Positions 8,269 to 15,152 of a stretch of 64,000 bases of DNA are shown one piece after another. A model generated the notes under the pieces. It was not told the DNA's origin and made no database searches. It worked only from the letters and a program-made list of their open reading frames with translations. The DNA comes from Flavobacterium chryseum (GTDB lineage: Bacteria > Bacteroidota > Bacteroidia > Flavobacteriales > Flavobacteriaceae): contig NZ_SNWW01000009.1 of assembly GCF_004362015.1 (NCBI RefSeq), forward strand, positions 1 through 64,000, in the 5' to 3' direction. The position numbers and the translations under genes were made by a program. Each line of letters begins with the position of its first letter. Within the stretch, counting starts at the first letter, position 1.

Positions 8269-8676
8269 TTAGATAAGATTAAATGACTCAGCATTTCCTG
8301 TTAGTATCTTCAAAATCATTGTGCTCAGATGGTCTAAGTCGGGTGTTTTGGTTAAAAAGTTTGTCGCACCCAATTTTTTGCACTCTTCAATGTCTTCGCT
8401 ATATGATGATGTGGTAAATATTACTACCGGTATCTCAGAATGTGCAGGAACACTTCGCAGGTAAAAAAGGCATTCCTTTCCCGACATTAGCGGCATATTT
8501 AGATCAAGAAATATAAAGTCAGGAGATTGATCAGCTCCATTCAAAAGATCGATTGCGATAGTGCCCCGCTCAGCAGTCAGGCATGTCATTGGAATTTGAG
8601 TTGCATCAAGTGCAATTTTAAAGAATTCACGGTCATCCTCATCGTCGTCGATTAATAGTATTTTTAAGGTATCCAT
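8269..8676 (-). CDS. Single-domain response regulator
   Basis: This is a stand-alone receiver of 135 residues, CheY-like with no output domain. The acidic pocket (LLIDDDEDD, residues 7-15), the phospho-acceptor Asp in FIFLDLNMP (about 57), the switch Thr in IFTTSSY and the conserved Lys in FLTKTP (about 109) are all present. It is likely the phosphorylation partner of the PAS kinase downstream, passing the signal on by protein contact. The IS6-family element at 8765 starts 89 bases upstream and may have displaced its native promoter. Confidence 0.9.
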   Translation of the reverse strand: MDTLKILLIDDDEDDREFFKIALDATQIPMTCLTAERGTIAIDLLNGADQSPDFIFLDLNMPLMSGKECLFYLRSVPAHSEIPVVIFTTSSYSEDIEECKKLGATNFLTKTPDLDHLSTMILKILTGNAESFNLI

Positions 8677-8764
8677 TAATGAATTACTTTTCTATGCAAT
8701 TTACTAATTTAATTTTGCATATCGCTCAATTTTTCATTTGTTGGAATGACTGCCCAGTCACTTC

Positions 8765-9537
8765 GGTTCTGTCGCATCTATGACTAAGTTTTATCTTTGG
8801 TTTTCAAAACTAATAAAAAATGAATACTAAAGGTCATTGCTATCCAAAGTCAGTCATTCTGCAGGCGGTATATTTCAAGCTTAGGTTTACTTTAAGTTAT
8901 CGAGATGTTGAAGAAATAATGAAGATAAGGGGAGTGATTGTGGATCATGCTACGATCCAACGCTGGGTTTATAAATTTACACCTTTCATTGAATCAGAGA
9001 TGAAGAAGAGAAAGGTTAGAGTGGGGGCAAGCTGGAGATTGGATGAAACCTATATCAAGGTAAAAGGTATTTGGTGTTATTTATATATGGCAGTTGATAA
9101 ATTAGGCAATACGGTTGACTTTCTTTTGACTAGAAAAAGACAGAGAATGAGTGCTCAGTCTTTTCTAATTAAAGCAATTAGTAATAACTACAAACCACGA
9201 GTAATAAACATTGATAAAAGCGGTTCTAATACAGCAGCTATCAAAGTCTATAACAAGCGCTCGTTCTCAAAGATTAAAATTCGGCAATGTAAATATCTTA
9301 ACAATGTTGTCGAACAGGACCATCGTTTTATCAAGTGGCGCATACAAAACGGATTAGGTTTTAAAAGTTTTGAATCTGCAAAGAGAACTCTAAGCGGAAT
9401 TGAAGTTGTGAATATGCTTAGAAAGAATCAGATGATTGAACCAGGGATATCTATGTTTAAATCATTCTGTAAATTGGCGGGCTAACTTTTAAATCACTTA
9501 AATTCTTATATTTGATTCTGACAGATGTGACAGAACC
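8765..9537 (+). mobile_element. IS6-family insertion sequence, intact copy (773 bp)
   Basis: The left repeat GGTTCTGTCGCATCT is at 8765-8779 and the right repeat AGATGTGACAGAACC at 9523-9537, with one mismatch. Between them is one full transposase gene. The size and orientation equal those of the copy at 2953-3725. No matching target duplication is seen (GTCACTTC against CTTTCTTT). The element has cut off the 5' part of the serine recombinase gene that continues from 9538. Confidence 0.9.
8820..9485 (+). CDS. IS6-family (IS26-like) DDE transposase
   Basis: This transposase of 221 residues fills the intact IS element. An N-terminal helix-turn-helix region (YRDVEEIMKIRGVIVDHATI) is followed by the DDE domain, with Asp75 in SWRLDETYIKVKG, Asp132 in INIDKSGSN and Glu165 in NNVVEQDHRF. 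The closing GIEVVNMLRKNQ is typical of the family. IS6 elements move by replicative cointegrate formation and tend to remodel adjacent DNA, which fits the truncated genes on both sides here. The frame is complete, so the protein could be active and could also act on the decayed copy through its intact ends. Confidence 0.92.
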   Translation: MNTKGHCYPKSVILQAVYFKLRFTLSYRDVEEIMKIRGVIVDHATIQRWVYKFTPFIESEMKKRKVRVGASWRLDETYIKVKGIWCYLYMAVDKLGNTVDFLLTRKRQRMSAQSFLIKAISNNYKPRVINIDKSGSNTAAIKVYNKRSFSKIKIRQCKYLNNVVEQDHRFIKWRIQNGLGFKSFESAKRTLSGIEVVNMLRKNQMIEPGISMFKSFCKLAG

Positions 9538-10816
9538 CTTCTTTCTGGATATTGGTGTTCAGGCCACTCAGATCACTAACTTTACAAGAATTTATGCTTT
9601 GGATGAACAAGTACCTGAAAACAAGATGATGCTTGCATTTTATCTTGCAGCACCTGAAGTTGAGAATGATCGAAGAGCACTGAATACGTTTCAAGGACTT
9701 AGACGTGGCAAAAAGGAGGGAAGGCATATGGGGATGGCTCCTTATGGATACGCCAATAAAATAACAGAGGATGGGAAAAAGTATATCGCCATTGTACCGG
9801 ATAAAGCCGTAAAAGTTATATGGGTTTTTGAACAGATTGCGAAAAATATCTTTAGCACTGAATCTATTTATCAAATGACCAAAGAAAAAGGTTATGGTAT
9901 CTCTAAGAATAACTTATGGCTTATCATAAGAAATCCTCTTTACTGTGGAAAGATAGTTGTTCCTAAGTACAAGGATGAAGAGGAGAGGTGGGTCACGGGT
10001 CAGCATGAGGCAATTATTAGCGAGGGATTGTTTTATAGGGTACAGGACGTTCTTGACAGTAAAGCGAGGACCTACAGACCAAAAATTAAGACTATCGAAA
10101 ATTTTCCACTCAGAGGCTTTTTTCTTTGTCCAAAGTGTGGTCAGAAGTTAACTGGCAGTAAATGCAAAGGAAGGAGTAAATTCTATTACTATTATCACTG
10201 TACTAACGACTGCAAATGGAGGATAAACTCAGAGGTAGCTAATAAAATATTTAAAGAACATTTAAATAAATTTATACCCCTAGTGGAAGTCAAGAAATTA
10301 TATACGGTAGTTCTGCTCGAAGGATACAGAGAGCATACCGGGGTAATTGCTAGCGAAAAAAAGAAGTCAATTGAGCAGATTGCAGTTTATGAAAAAAAAT
10401 TATCAGTGGCCAGAAATTTATTGGTCACCGAAAAAATTGATGCTGAAGATTACAATCTTATGAAAGTTGAATACAATGCAATTATCAGTAAGCTGGAAAA
10501 AGACATTGGAAATGTAGAGGAAGATAGGGCAAGTATAGAGCAGTTAACGACTACTGGATTAGAAAACCTTTTAAAGCTCGGCGAAGCCTTTGAAAATGGC
10601 GCTTTAGCTGATTCTCGTGAGATGATTGGTTTAATTTTTCCCGAAAATTTTACATTTCACGAAAGCAAAATAAAAACCGCTAGAGTCAACGAAATGGTCA
10701 ATTGTATTTATCTGGTAAACAACAGGTTACGGGCAAAAAAAAACGGGACAAAAGATGATATTTTTCTTTTGTCCCGAGTAGTGACCTCGACTGGATTCAA
10801 ACCAGTAACCTCTTGA
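9538..10816 (+). pseudogene. Large serine recombinase, 5'-truncated by the IS element
   Basis: The open frame starts inside the IS (9512), but recombinase sequence begins at the IS edge. It keeps the end of the catalytic domain (PENKMMLAFYLAAPEVEND), the recombinase domain (about residues 60-170 of the frame), the zinc ribbon (CPKCGQKL, CTNDC) and the coiled-coil. The first 90-100 residues, with the catalytic serine and the DRFSR region, are gone, so it cannot cut DNA. The last 25 or so codons read through the tRNA terminator hairpin and into the tRNA-Arg gene, so the native stop also seems lost. It belongs to the same family as the protein at 3891 but is clearly a different lineage. Confidence 0.85.
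10744..10776 (-). terminator. tRNA-Arg terminator hairpin
   Basis: CGGGACAAAAG and CTTTTGTCCCG flank a short AT-rich loop, making an 11-bp stem just beyond the 3' end of tRNA-Arg. On the minus strand the stem is followed by a T run (plus-strand A run at 10735-10743). Confidence 0.7.
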
Positions 10817-10855
10817 GCCGTAATCAAGTGCGCTATTCAGTTGCGCCACGAGGCC
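10782..10855 (-). tRNA. tRNA-Arg (anticodon ACG)
   Basis: The minus strand folds as a complete cloverleaf of 74 bases. The acceptor stem is GGCCTCG/CGAGGTC with one G-U pair, the D arm GCGC...GCGC, the anticodon arm CTTGA-TTACGGC-TCAAG with anticodon ACG, and the T arm ACTGG-TTTGAAT-CCAGT. CCA is not encoded. ACG is normally modified to read CGU, CGC and CGA. The gene marks the right border of the accessory island, and the truncated recombinase reads into it. Confidence 0.93.
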
Positions 10856-10881
10856 TATTTTTTTCACTAAGCTATTTTTTA

Positions 10882-10889
10882 TACCTTTG
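10882..10889 (+). promoter_or_regulatory. Possible -7 box for apt
   Basis: TACCTTTG matches the Bacteroidota -7 consensus TAnnTTTG. It lies 78 bases before the apt start and overlaps the region transcribed in the other direction for tRNA-Arg. No TTG is seen at the expected -33 distance. Confidence 0.4.
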
Positions 10890-10909
10890 GTGAACGCTGT
10901 TTGCGGGTG

Positions 10910-10939
10910 CAAATATAGGTATAAATGTGAGATAAACAA
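10910..10939 (-). promoter_or_regulatory. Promoter of tRNA-Arg
   Basis: On the minus strand TTG (10939-10937), a 19-base spacer and TATATTTG (10917-10910) match the Bacteroidota primary sigma factor consensus TTG-N19-TAnnTTTG exactly. Transcription would begin about 48 bases before the mature tRNA. Confidence 0.8.
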
Positions 10940-10967
10940 GAAGAAAATAACATAAAAGTGAAAAAAA

Positions 10968-11480
10968 ATGAAGTTAGAAAATTATATACGTGATATTCAG
11001 GACTTTCCTAAAGAAGGAATTTTGTTTAAAGATATCACGCCACTATTAAATGACGTAAATGCAAGAGAAGAATGCCTAAAAATTCTAGTCGATTCTTTAA
11101 AAGGACAAAAAATCGATAAGGTTGTTGGAGCTGAAAGTCGCGGTTTTTTCTTCGGAATGTTATTGGCAGATCGATTAAATGCCGGTTTTGTTCCGGTACG
11201 TAAACCAAAAAAACTTCCTTTTACCACTATTTCGGCTTCGTATGAATTAGAATACTGCACTGATTCATTAGAAATTCATATTGACGCTATTCAAAAAGGA
11301 GATAAAGTATTAATTCACGATGATGTTTTAGCGACTGGAGGAACTGCAAAAGCGCTTGAAGAATTGGTAAATAAGCTTGGCGGAGAAATTATTCAGTTTA
11401 ATTTTTTAATGGAACTTTCTTTCCTAAACGGAAGGGATAAAATAAAGAACAATCCTATATTTGCTGCCATAACCTATTAA
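10968..11480 (+). CDS. apt: Adenine phosphoribosyltransferase
   Basis: It salvages adenine by joining it to PRPP to give AMP and pyrophosphate in the cytoplasm. Its 170 residues are the normal length. The N-terminus has the APT pattern IRDIQDFPKEGILFKDITPL. The mid part has GAESRGFFFG (about residues 54-63), and the PRPP-binding loop is VLIHDDVLATGGTAKA (about 114-129). It lies alone between the tRNA and a lipoprotein gene, just outside the island, and its own base composition looks like the core genome. Confidence 0.95.
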   Translation: MKLENYIRDIQDFPKEGILFKDITPLLNDVNAREECLKILVDSLKGQKIDKVVGAESRGFFFGMLLADRLNAGFVPVRKPKKLPFTTISASYELEYCTDSLEIHIDAIQKGDKVLIHDDVLATGGTAKALEELVNKLGGEIIQFNFLMELSFLNGRDKIKNNPIFAAITY

Positions 11481-11510
11481 TTAACCCTCCGATCTTAAAC
11501 CCAAATCTAC

Positions 11511-12281
11511 ATGAAACCATTTTATTGTTTAGCCCTCTTTGTTTTATTACTTTCCTGTAAAGAAAACAAGGAAATAACGGCTGAAAATTTAGGCAAAACA
11601 GTTCAAAAGGACTCGATAAAAGTAACAGAAACCAATATTGTTTCAAATGAAAACTTAGTTAGTGATCTTAGACCAAATGAAAAATTAAAAACCGAAGAAA
11701 GGTATTCTGATCAGGTCGAATTTATAAATTTTGATGGCAATGGTGATTATGCGTTATTTACAGTTCAAAAGAATAAAAAATTAGTTTCATTTTATACAAA
11801 TCTTGAAGATGCACGTCCGTTTAAAAGAGGTGATGTACTTGATGTAGAATGGAAAATGGATACCATTTATGAAGCTGGAGAAGGGGAGAAGCAAGGTTTT
11901 GGAGAATGGCTTATTACGGTTAAAAAAGTAAAAGACGGCCCTGTAAGTTTATTTCGAAAAAAGTATAAGAATCCAATAAAATATACTTCTGAAAAAGACG
12001 AATTAACGGCTGATTTTAAAGATTATCTTTACGAGCAAGTTGAATATTATTTGGCCAATTCTAAAAATGAACTTGTAAAATTGGCTATAAAAAGTCCGAA
12101 TGCAGATTTAAGTTATTCAATTGAAGAAAAAGAGAAAGATGGTCGTTCATATTATGTATTAGGAATTTCTAATGATTTTGAACATCATACCAATATCATT
12201 CAATGGTTGTATCTGGATAATGAAACCAGAAATTTATACGAATACGATTTGGCAAATGATAAATTAGTCAAATTTGATTAA
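11511..12281 (+). CDS. Predicted lipoprotein of unknown function
   Basis: Its 256 residues start with a lipoprotein signal (FYCLALFVLLLSC, Cys about residue 16), so the mature protein is likely lipid-anchored. The rest is hydrophilic and rich in Lys and Glu, with an FDGNGDYALFTV stretch near 80 and alternating beta-like segments. I recognise no family. It lies 30 bases behind apt on the same strand and may be transcribed with it. A shared terminator separates it from the convergent response regulator. Confidence 0.75.
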   Translation: MKPFYCLALFVLLLSCKENKEITAENLGKTVQKDSIKVTETNIVSNENLVSDLRPNEKLKTEERYSDQVEFINFDGNGDYALFTVQKNKKLVSFYTNLEDARPFKRGDVLDVEWKMDTIYEAGEGEKQGFGEWLITVKKVKDGPVSLFRKKYKNPIKYTSEKDELTADFKDYLYEQVEYYLANSKNELVKLAIKSPNADLSYSIEEKEKDGRSYYVLGISNDFEHHTNIIQWLYLDNETRNLYEYDLANDKLVKFD

Positions 12282-12290
12282 AAAGAACCG

Positions 12291-12325
12291 AAAATTGTCT
12301 TAGAATTTTAAACTAAGACAATTTT
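12291..12325. terminator. Bidirectional terminator between convergent genes
   Basis: AAAATTGTCTTA and TAAGACAATTTT form a 12-bp stem followed by GTTTTTT on the plus strand. The stem overlaps the last codons of the response regulator on the minus strand and follows the lipoprotein stop by 9 bases. Confidence 0.75.
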
Positions 12326-12952
12326 GTTTTTTATAGCATACAAAACCAATCCAATTCTGGTTTTTATTTCCAGTTTATCAAATAAACATTCGCGATAACC
12401 ATCGATTGTTTTAGGGCTTAAACACATTTCAGAAGCGATTTCCTTGTATGTTTTTTCCGTACAGGCATGTTTTATAAAAACGATCTCTTTTTCTTTTAAA
12501 TTGATTTTTTTAGAATCATCATTGGCTTTTTTAACCAACATTCCCGAAACTAATTCGGTAAAATAAAAACCTTTTTCGATTACAGATTTAATCGCGTCCC
12601 TAAATATTTCCGGCGAAGTATCTTTCAATAAATATCCCTTGGCGCCATTGGCAATCATTTTTATGATTACTTCTTCGTCATCATTTACAGATAGCGCAAT
12701 AACCCTGAGTCCCGGCATATTTTCCTTGATCCATTTCATGGTGCTAATACCGTCCAGGACAGGCATATTAACATCTAATAAAATCAAATCAACTTCAGTA
12801 TCAATATTTTCCTGTAAATAAGAAATAAATACTTTTCCGTTTTCGAAACGATTAATGACTTCAAAATCTTTAAAACTATTGATCAGAAGTTCAAGCGATT
12901 GCGAAAACAACAAATGATCGTCAACAATAATAATTTTATTTTTAGTTTTCAT
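12308..12952 (-). CDS. LuxR/NarL-family response regulator
   Basis: This is a DNA-binding two-component regulator of 214 residues. The receiver domain has IIIVDDH at the start, the phospho-acceptor in LILLDVNMP (about Asp60) and LLKDTS with the conserved Lys. The C-terminal helix-turn-helix of the LuxR type reads TYKEIASEMCLSPKTIDGYR (about residues 170-189). It overlaps the kinase gene upstream by 11 bases, showing tight co-expression. It is the output of a three-gene cassette with the HisKA_3 kinase and a membrane protein. Target genes are unknown. Confidence 0.93.
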   Translation of the reverse strand: MKTKNKIIIVDDHLLFSQSLELLINSFKDFEVINRFENGKVFISYLQENIDTEVDLILLDVNMPVLDGISTMKWIKENMPGLRVIALSVNDDEEVIIKMIANGAKGYLLKDTSPEIFRDAIKSVIEKGFYFTELVSGMLVKKANDDSKKINLKEKEIVFIKHACTEKTYKEIASEMCLSPKTIDGYRECLFDKLEIKTRIGLVLYAIKNKIVLV

Positions 12953-13727
12953 CGGATTTAATTAAAGGATATTCTAAGGTTACCGTTGTTCCTGATGTGT
13001 CTGAATTCATAATTAATTGGGCTCCAATTAATTTAGCTCTTAATTTCATACTGTTTAATCCAATTCCTGAATTTATCTTTTCCGGATCATAACCAATTCC
13101 AAAATCTTTAAATTTTAGGCAAAAAACAGTTTTGGTTGTTTTAATAATTACTTCAAACATATCGCTATGAGAATGTTTCAGACTATTGTGCAAAGCTTCC
13201 TGAAAAATACGGTATATAAATAAATCATGTTCCTGACTAATTATAGGTATTTCTCCCGAAAGGGTATACTTGTACTGAATTTTTTTAAGCTTTTTGATGC
13301 GCTCAAGATCTTGTTTTATGGCTTGTATAAAATCGCTTTGCAGTAAATTGTCTTTATTTATAATTCGGGATAAAATTCTGATTTCGTCAAGTGATTTGGC
13401 TAAAATTTCTTTTAAATCGCGTAATTCATTTACTTGAACTGCTTTTCCGCTATTGATGTACATGTTGAGCTGCATAATTCCAACAGATACAATTTGACCA
13501 ATATTGTCGTGCAGTTCTTTGCTAATTTCAGAAAGTGTCTGATCCTTAATTTCAATTCTGGTTTTAATCAATTCTGATTGAAAATAAAGTTCAGCTTCCA
13601 TTTTTTCAATCACATAGTTGTTTTTTTTCTTCAAAAAATAAAAGAATATGACAAGTACAGTCACTAGTAAAGTTAAGAAAACAATACCTAACGAAATTAC
13701 TAATAATTGTATTTCTTTTCGCTCCAT
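12942..13727 (-). CDS. HisKA_3-type sensor histidine kinase
   Basis: The start is taken at 13727 (MERKEIQLLVIS). A frame from 13748 would overlap the upstream gene further and add only seven residues. One membrane segment covers about residues 9-33. A coiled linker is followed by the dimerisation/phosphotransfer motif SEISKELHDNIGQI (His about 81) typical of HisKA_3 kinases paired with LuxR regulators. The ATPase end is short, with LKFKDFGIGYDPEKI as G1. There is no sensory domain beyond the membrane anchor, so sensing may rest with the membrane protein encoded just upstream. Confidence 0.9.
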   Translation of the reverse strand: MERKEIQLLVISLGIVFLTLLVTVLVIFFYFLKKKNNYVIEKMEAELYFQSELIKTRIEIKDQTLSEISKELHDNIGQIVSVGIMQLNMYINSGKAVQVNELRDLKEILAKSLDEIRILSRIINKDNLLQSDFIQAIKQDLERIKKLKKIQYKYTLSGEIPIISQEHDLFIYRIFQEALHNSLKHSHSDMFEVIIKTTKTVFCLKFKDFGIGYDPEKINSGIGLNSMKLRAKLIGAQLIMNSDTSGTTVTLEYPLIKSDEN

Positions 13728-14347
13728 ATAAATCCAATAATAAAGCAACTGTGTGTTAGAAAATTTAAAAGAAACAATACTAAACTGAATATTGAGTCGT
13801 CTTGTTTAATTAAAAACCATTTTATGGCAAGCATAAAAGGCAGGAAAGGAACATGAAATAATAATATGCCCAATATGTACCAGAAAAAAACAGATTTTTT
13901 AAAGTTCAATATTTTGTCTGAATTAAAAATCTCTACCAAATATAAGCAAGATAATATCATAACTACCAGAACGCCAACGGCAAAGCTATAAATAAAAGAT
14001 TTATTAATGTCTTCTTTGAAAAATATAACGTTTAGAAAAAAAGAAAACACAAACAAGACTAAAAACAGAAAGGCTGATATTTTGTTATTTTGTTTGATTA
14101 AAAGACTCCTGAGAAGTAAAATGTAAGCCGAAAAACTAACCAGCATATAACAGTTATAAACATAATAGTTTAATAAGCCCGTCCAGTAAGTAAAGTAATA
14201 GCCAACAAATTCTGTTAGTACCGAAAACCAAATTAAAATAACTAAAGATTTAGCTTTTTTACCAGGAAGTTTGTGAAACGAAATCAAACCAATAATTCCT
14301 GATAATAAAGCTAAATAGATAATATAAGATCTTAAAAATTCAAACAT
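13700..14347 (-). CDS. Multi-pass membrane protein of a two-component cassette
   Basis: Its 215 residues form about six to seven hydrophobic segments joined by short loops, for example YIIYLALLSGIIGLISF at the start and FLLNFLTHSCFIIGFIW at the end. No enzyme motif is seen. It overlaps the kinase start by 28 bases and is first in the membrane protein-kinase-regulator operon. By position it is a candidate sensor or signal-input module, but that is inference only. The fold resembles 7TM input modules in layout, not in any motif I can name. Confidence 0.8.
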   Translation of the reverse strand: MFEFLRSYIIYLALLSGIIGLISFHKLPGKKAKSLVILIWFSVLTEFVGYYFTYWTGLLNYYVYNCYMLVSFSAYILLLRSLLIKQNNKISAFLFLVLFVFSFFLNVIFFKEDINKSFIYSFAVGVLVVMILSCLYLVEIFNSDKILNFKKSVFFWYILGILLFHVPFLPFMLAIKWFLIKQDDSIFSLVLFLLNFLTHSCFIIGFIWSEKKYNY

Positions 14348-14353
14348 AATTTT

Positions 14354-14794
14354 TTAATATATTAAACTTGGCGGTCTGCCAATATTTCCATAATTCATAG
14401 GTTCAAGGCTTTGAATATCCATAGTTTCTTCTTCTTGTTCTTCAACTAAAGCAAAACTTTGAATTTTTGCAGCGTTTGTTTTTATTTTTTTACCGGTTGG
14501 AACCAAAAATAAAGTAGTTAATCCGGCTTTATCTCCATGTTGCTCATCATCAGGATAAACGCCAAAGTAAAAACGAATGCCATCAACATTATAGCCGTCT
14601 TCAATTCCTCTTGTTTTTACATAATGAATGTATTTTTCTAATTCTTCTATAGAATACCAAATGGCGTTTGCATCTTCTTTTTCATTAGACATCGCCTTTA
14701 GGTTTGTCTGTTTTTTATCATTGTAATTCAGATTTAACTGTTGAGCAAATTCTCTGGTAATTAATTGACTTGGTTTTGCAGGTGGATTTTTCAT
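14354..14794 (-). CDS. Hypothetical protein
   Basis: Its 146 residues are soluble and have no signal peptide. A conserved-looking core reads AIWYSIEELEKYIHYVKTRG, then GIRFYFGVYPDDEQHGDKAG and LTTLFLVPTGK. The tail is acidic (EEQEEETMD) and ends in GNIGRPPSLIY. I do not recognise a named domain. It is encoded just 6 bases upstream of the membrane protein of the two-component cassette, so it may be the first gene of the same transcript. Confidence 0.7.
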   Translation of the reverse strand: MKNPPAKPSQLITREFAQQLNLNYNDKKQTNLKAMSNEKEDANAIWYSIEELEKYIHYVKTRGIEDGYNVDGIRFYFGVYPDDEQHGDKAGLTTLFLVPTGKKIKTNAAKIQSFALVEEQEEETMDIQSLEPMNYGNIGRPPSLIY

Positions 14795-15152
14795 TTTAAT
14801 CTAATTTAGTGGTTAAAAGTTTAGTTAACAATATCTTATTAAATATTTCCGACAAAATTATTTTAAACCTTTGATTGATACAAGGGTAAATTCACCCTTT
14901 TTTTGTACCGCTGATTTATTTTGAAAAAGAGGAATAAAAGCCAATTAACCGCAAAGGTTTACGCAAAGAAAGCATAGTTTTGACGTAAAATTATGTTCAA
15001 TTTGAGCAGCCTGAAACCAATATATAAAACAAAACCCGACAGGTTTTTAAAACCTGTCGGGTTTGGAATATTTTATTTTGTTCATTTTTCAAGTTTTATA
15101 CGACAACCTGAAACTTAAAACAAAGAAACCTGAAACAAAATACAATAAGGTT
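14795..15152. other. Intergenic stretch with a palindrome
   Basis: No gene is seen. It contains a degenerate repeat related to the Flavobacterium intergenic text CCGCAAAGGTTTACGCAAAG (about 14949-14968) and the 33-bp palindrome at 15032-15064. The upstream region of the 14354 gene at 14795-14880 has no clear promoter match. Confidence 0.5.
15032..15064. repeat. Intergenic palindrome, family B (copy 1)
   Basis: This 33-base palindrome has arms AAACCCGACAGGTTTT and its complement. The copy at 17801-17833 is identical, and a degenerate one lies at 45001-45033. It could act as a terminator for the convergent or flanking units, but it lacks a long T run. Confidence 0.85.

Noticed and set aside
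2953..9537. Target-site duplications around the two IS6 copies
   Set aside because: The eight bases on each side were compared within and across the copies; none match, so no duplication is claimed.
12942..13748. Kinase start at 13748
   Set aside because: It adds only seven residues (MLYYWIY) and increases the overlap with the upstream gene; MERKEIQ at 13727 directly precedes the membrane segment.
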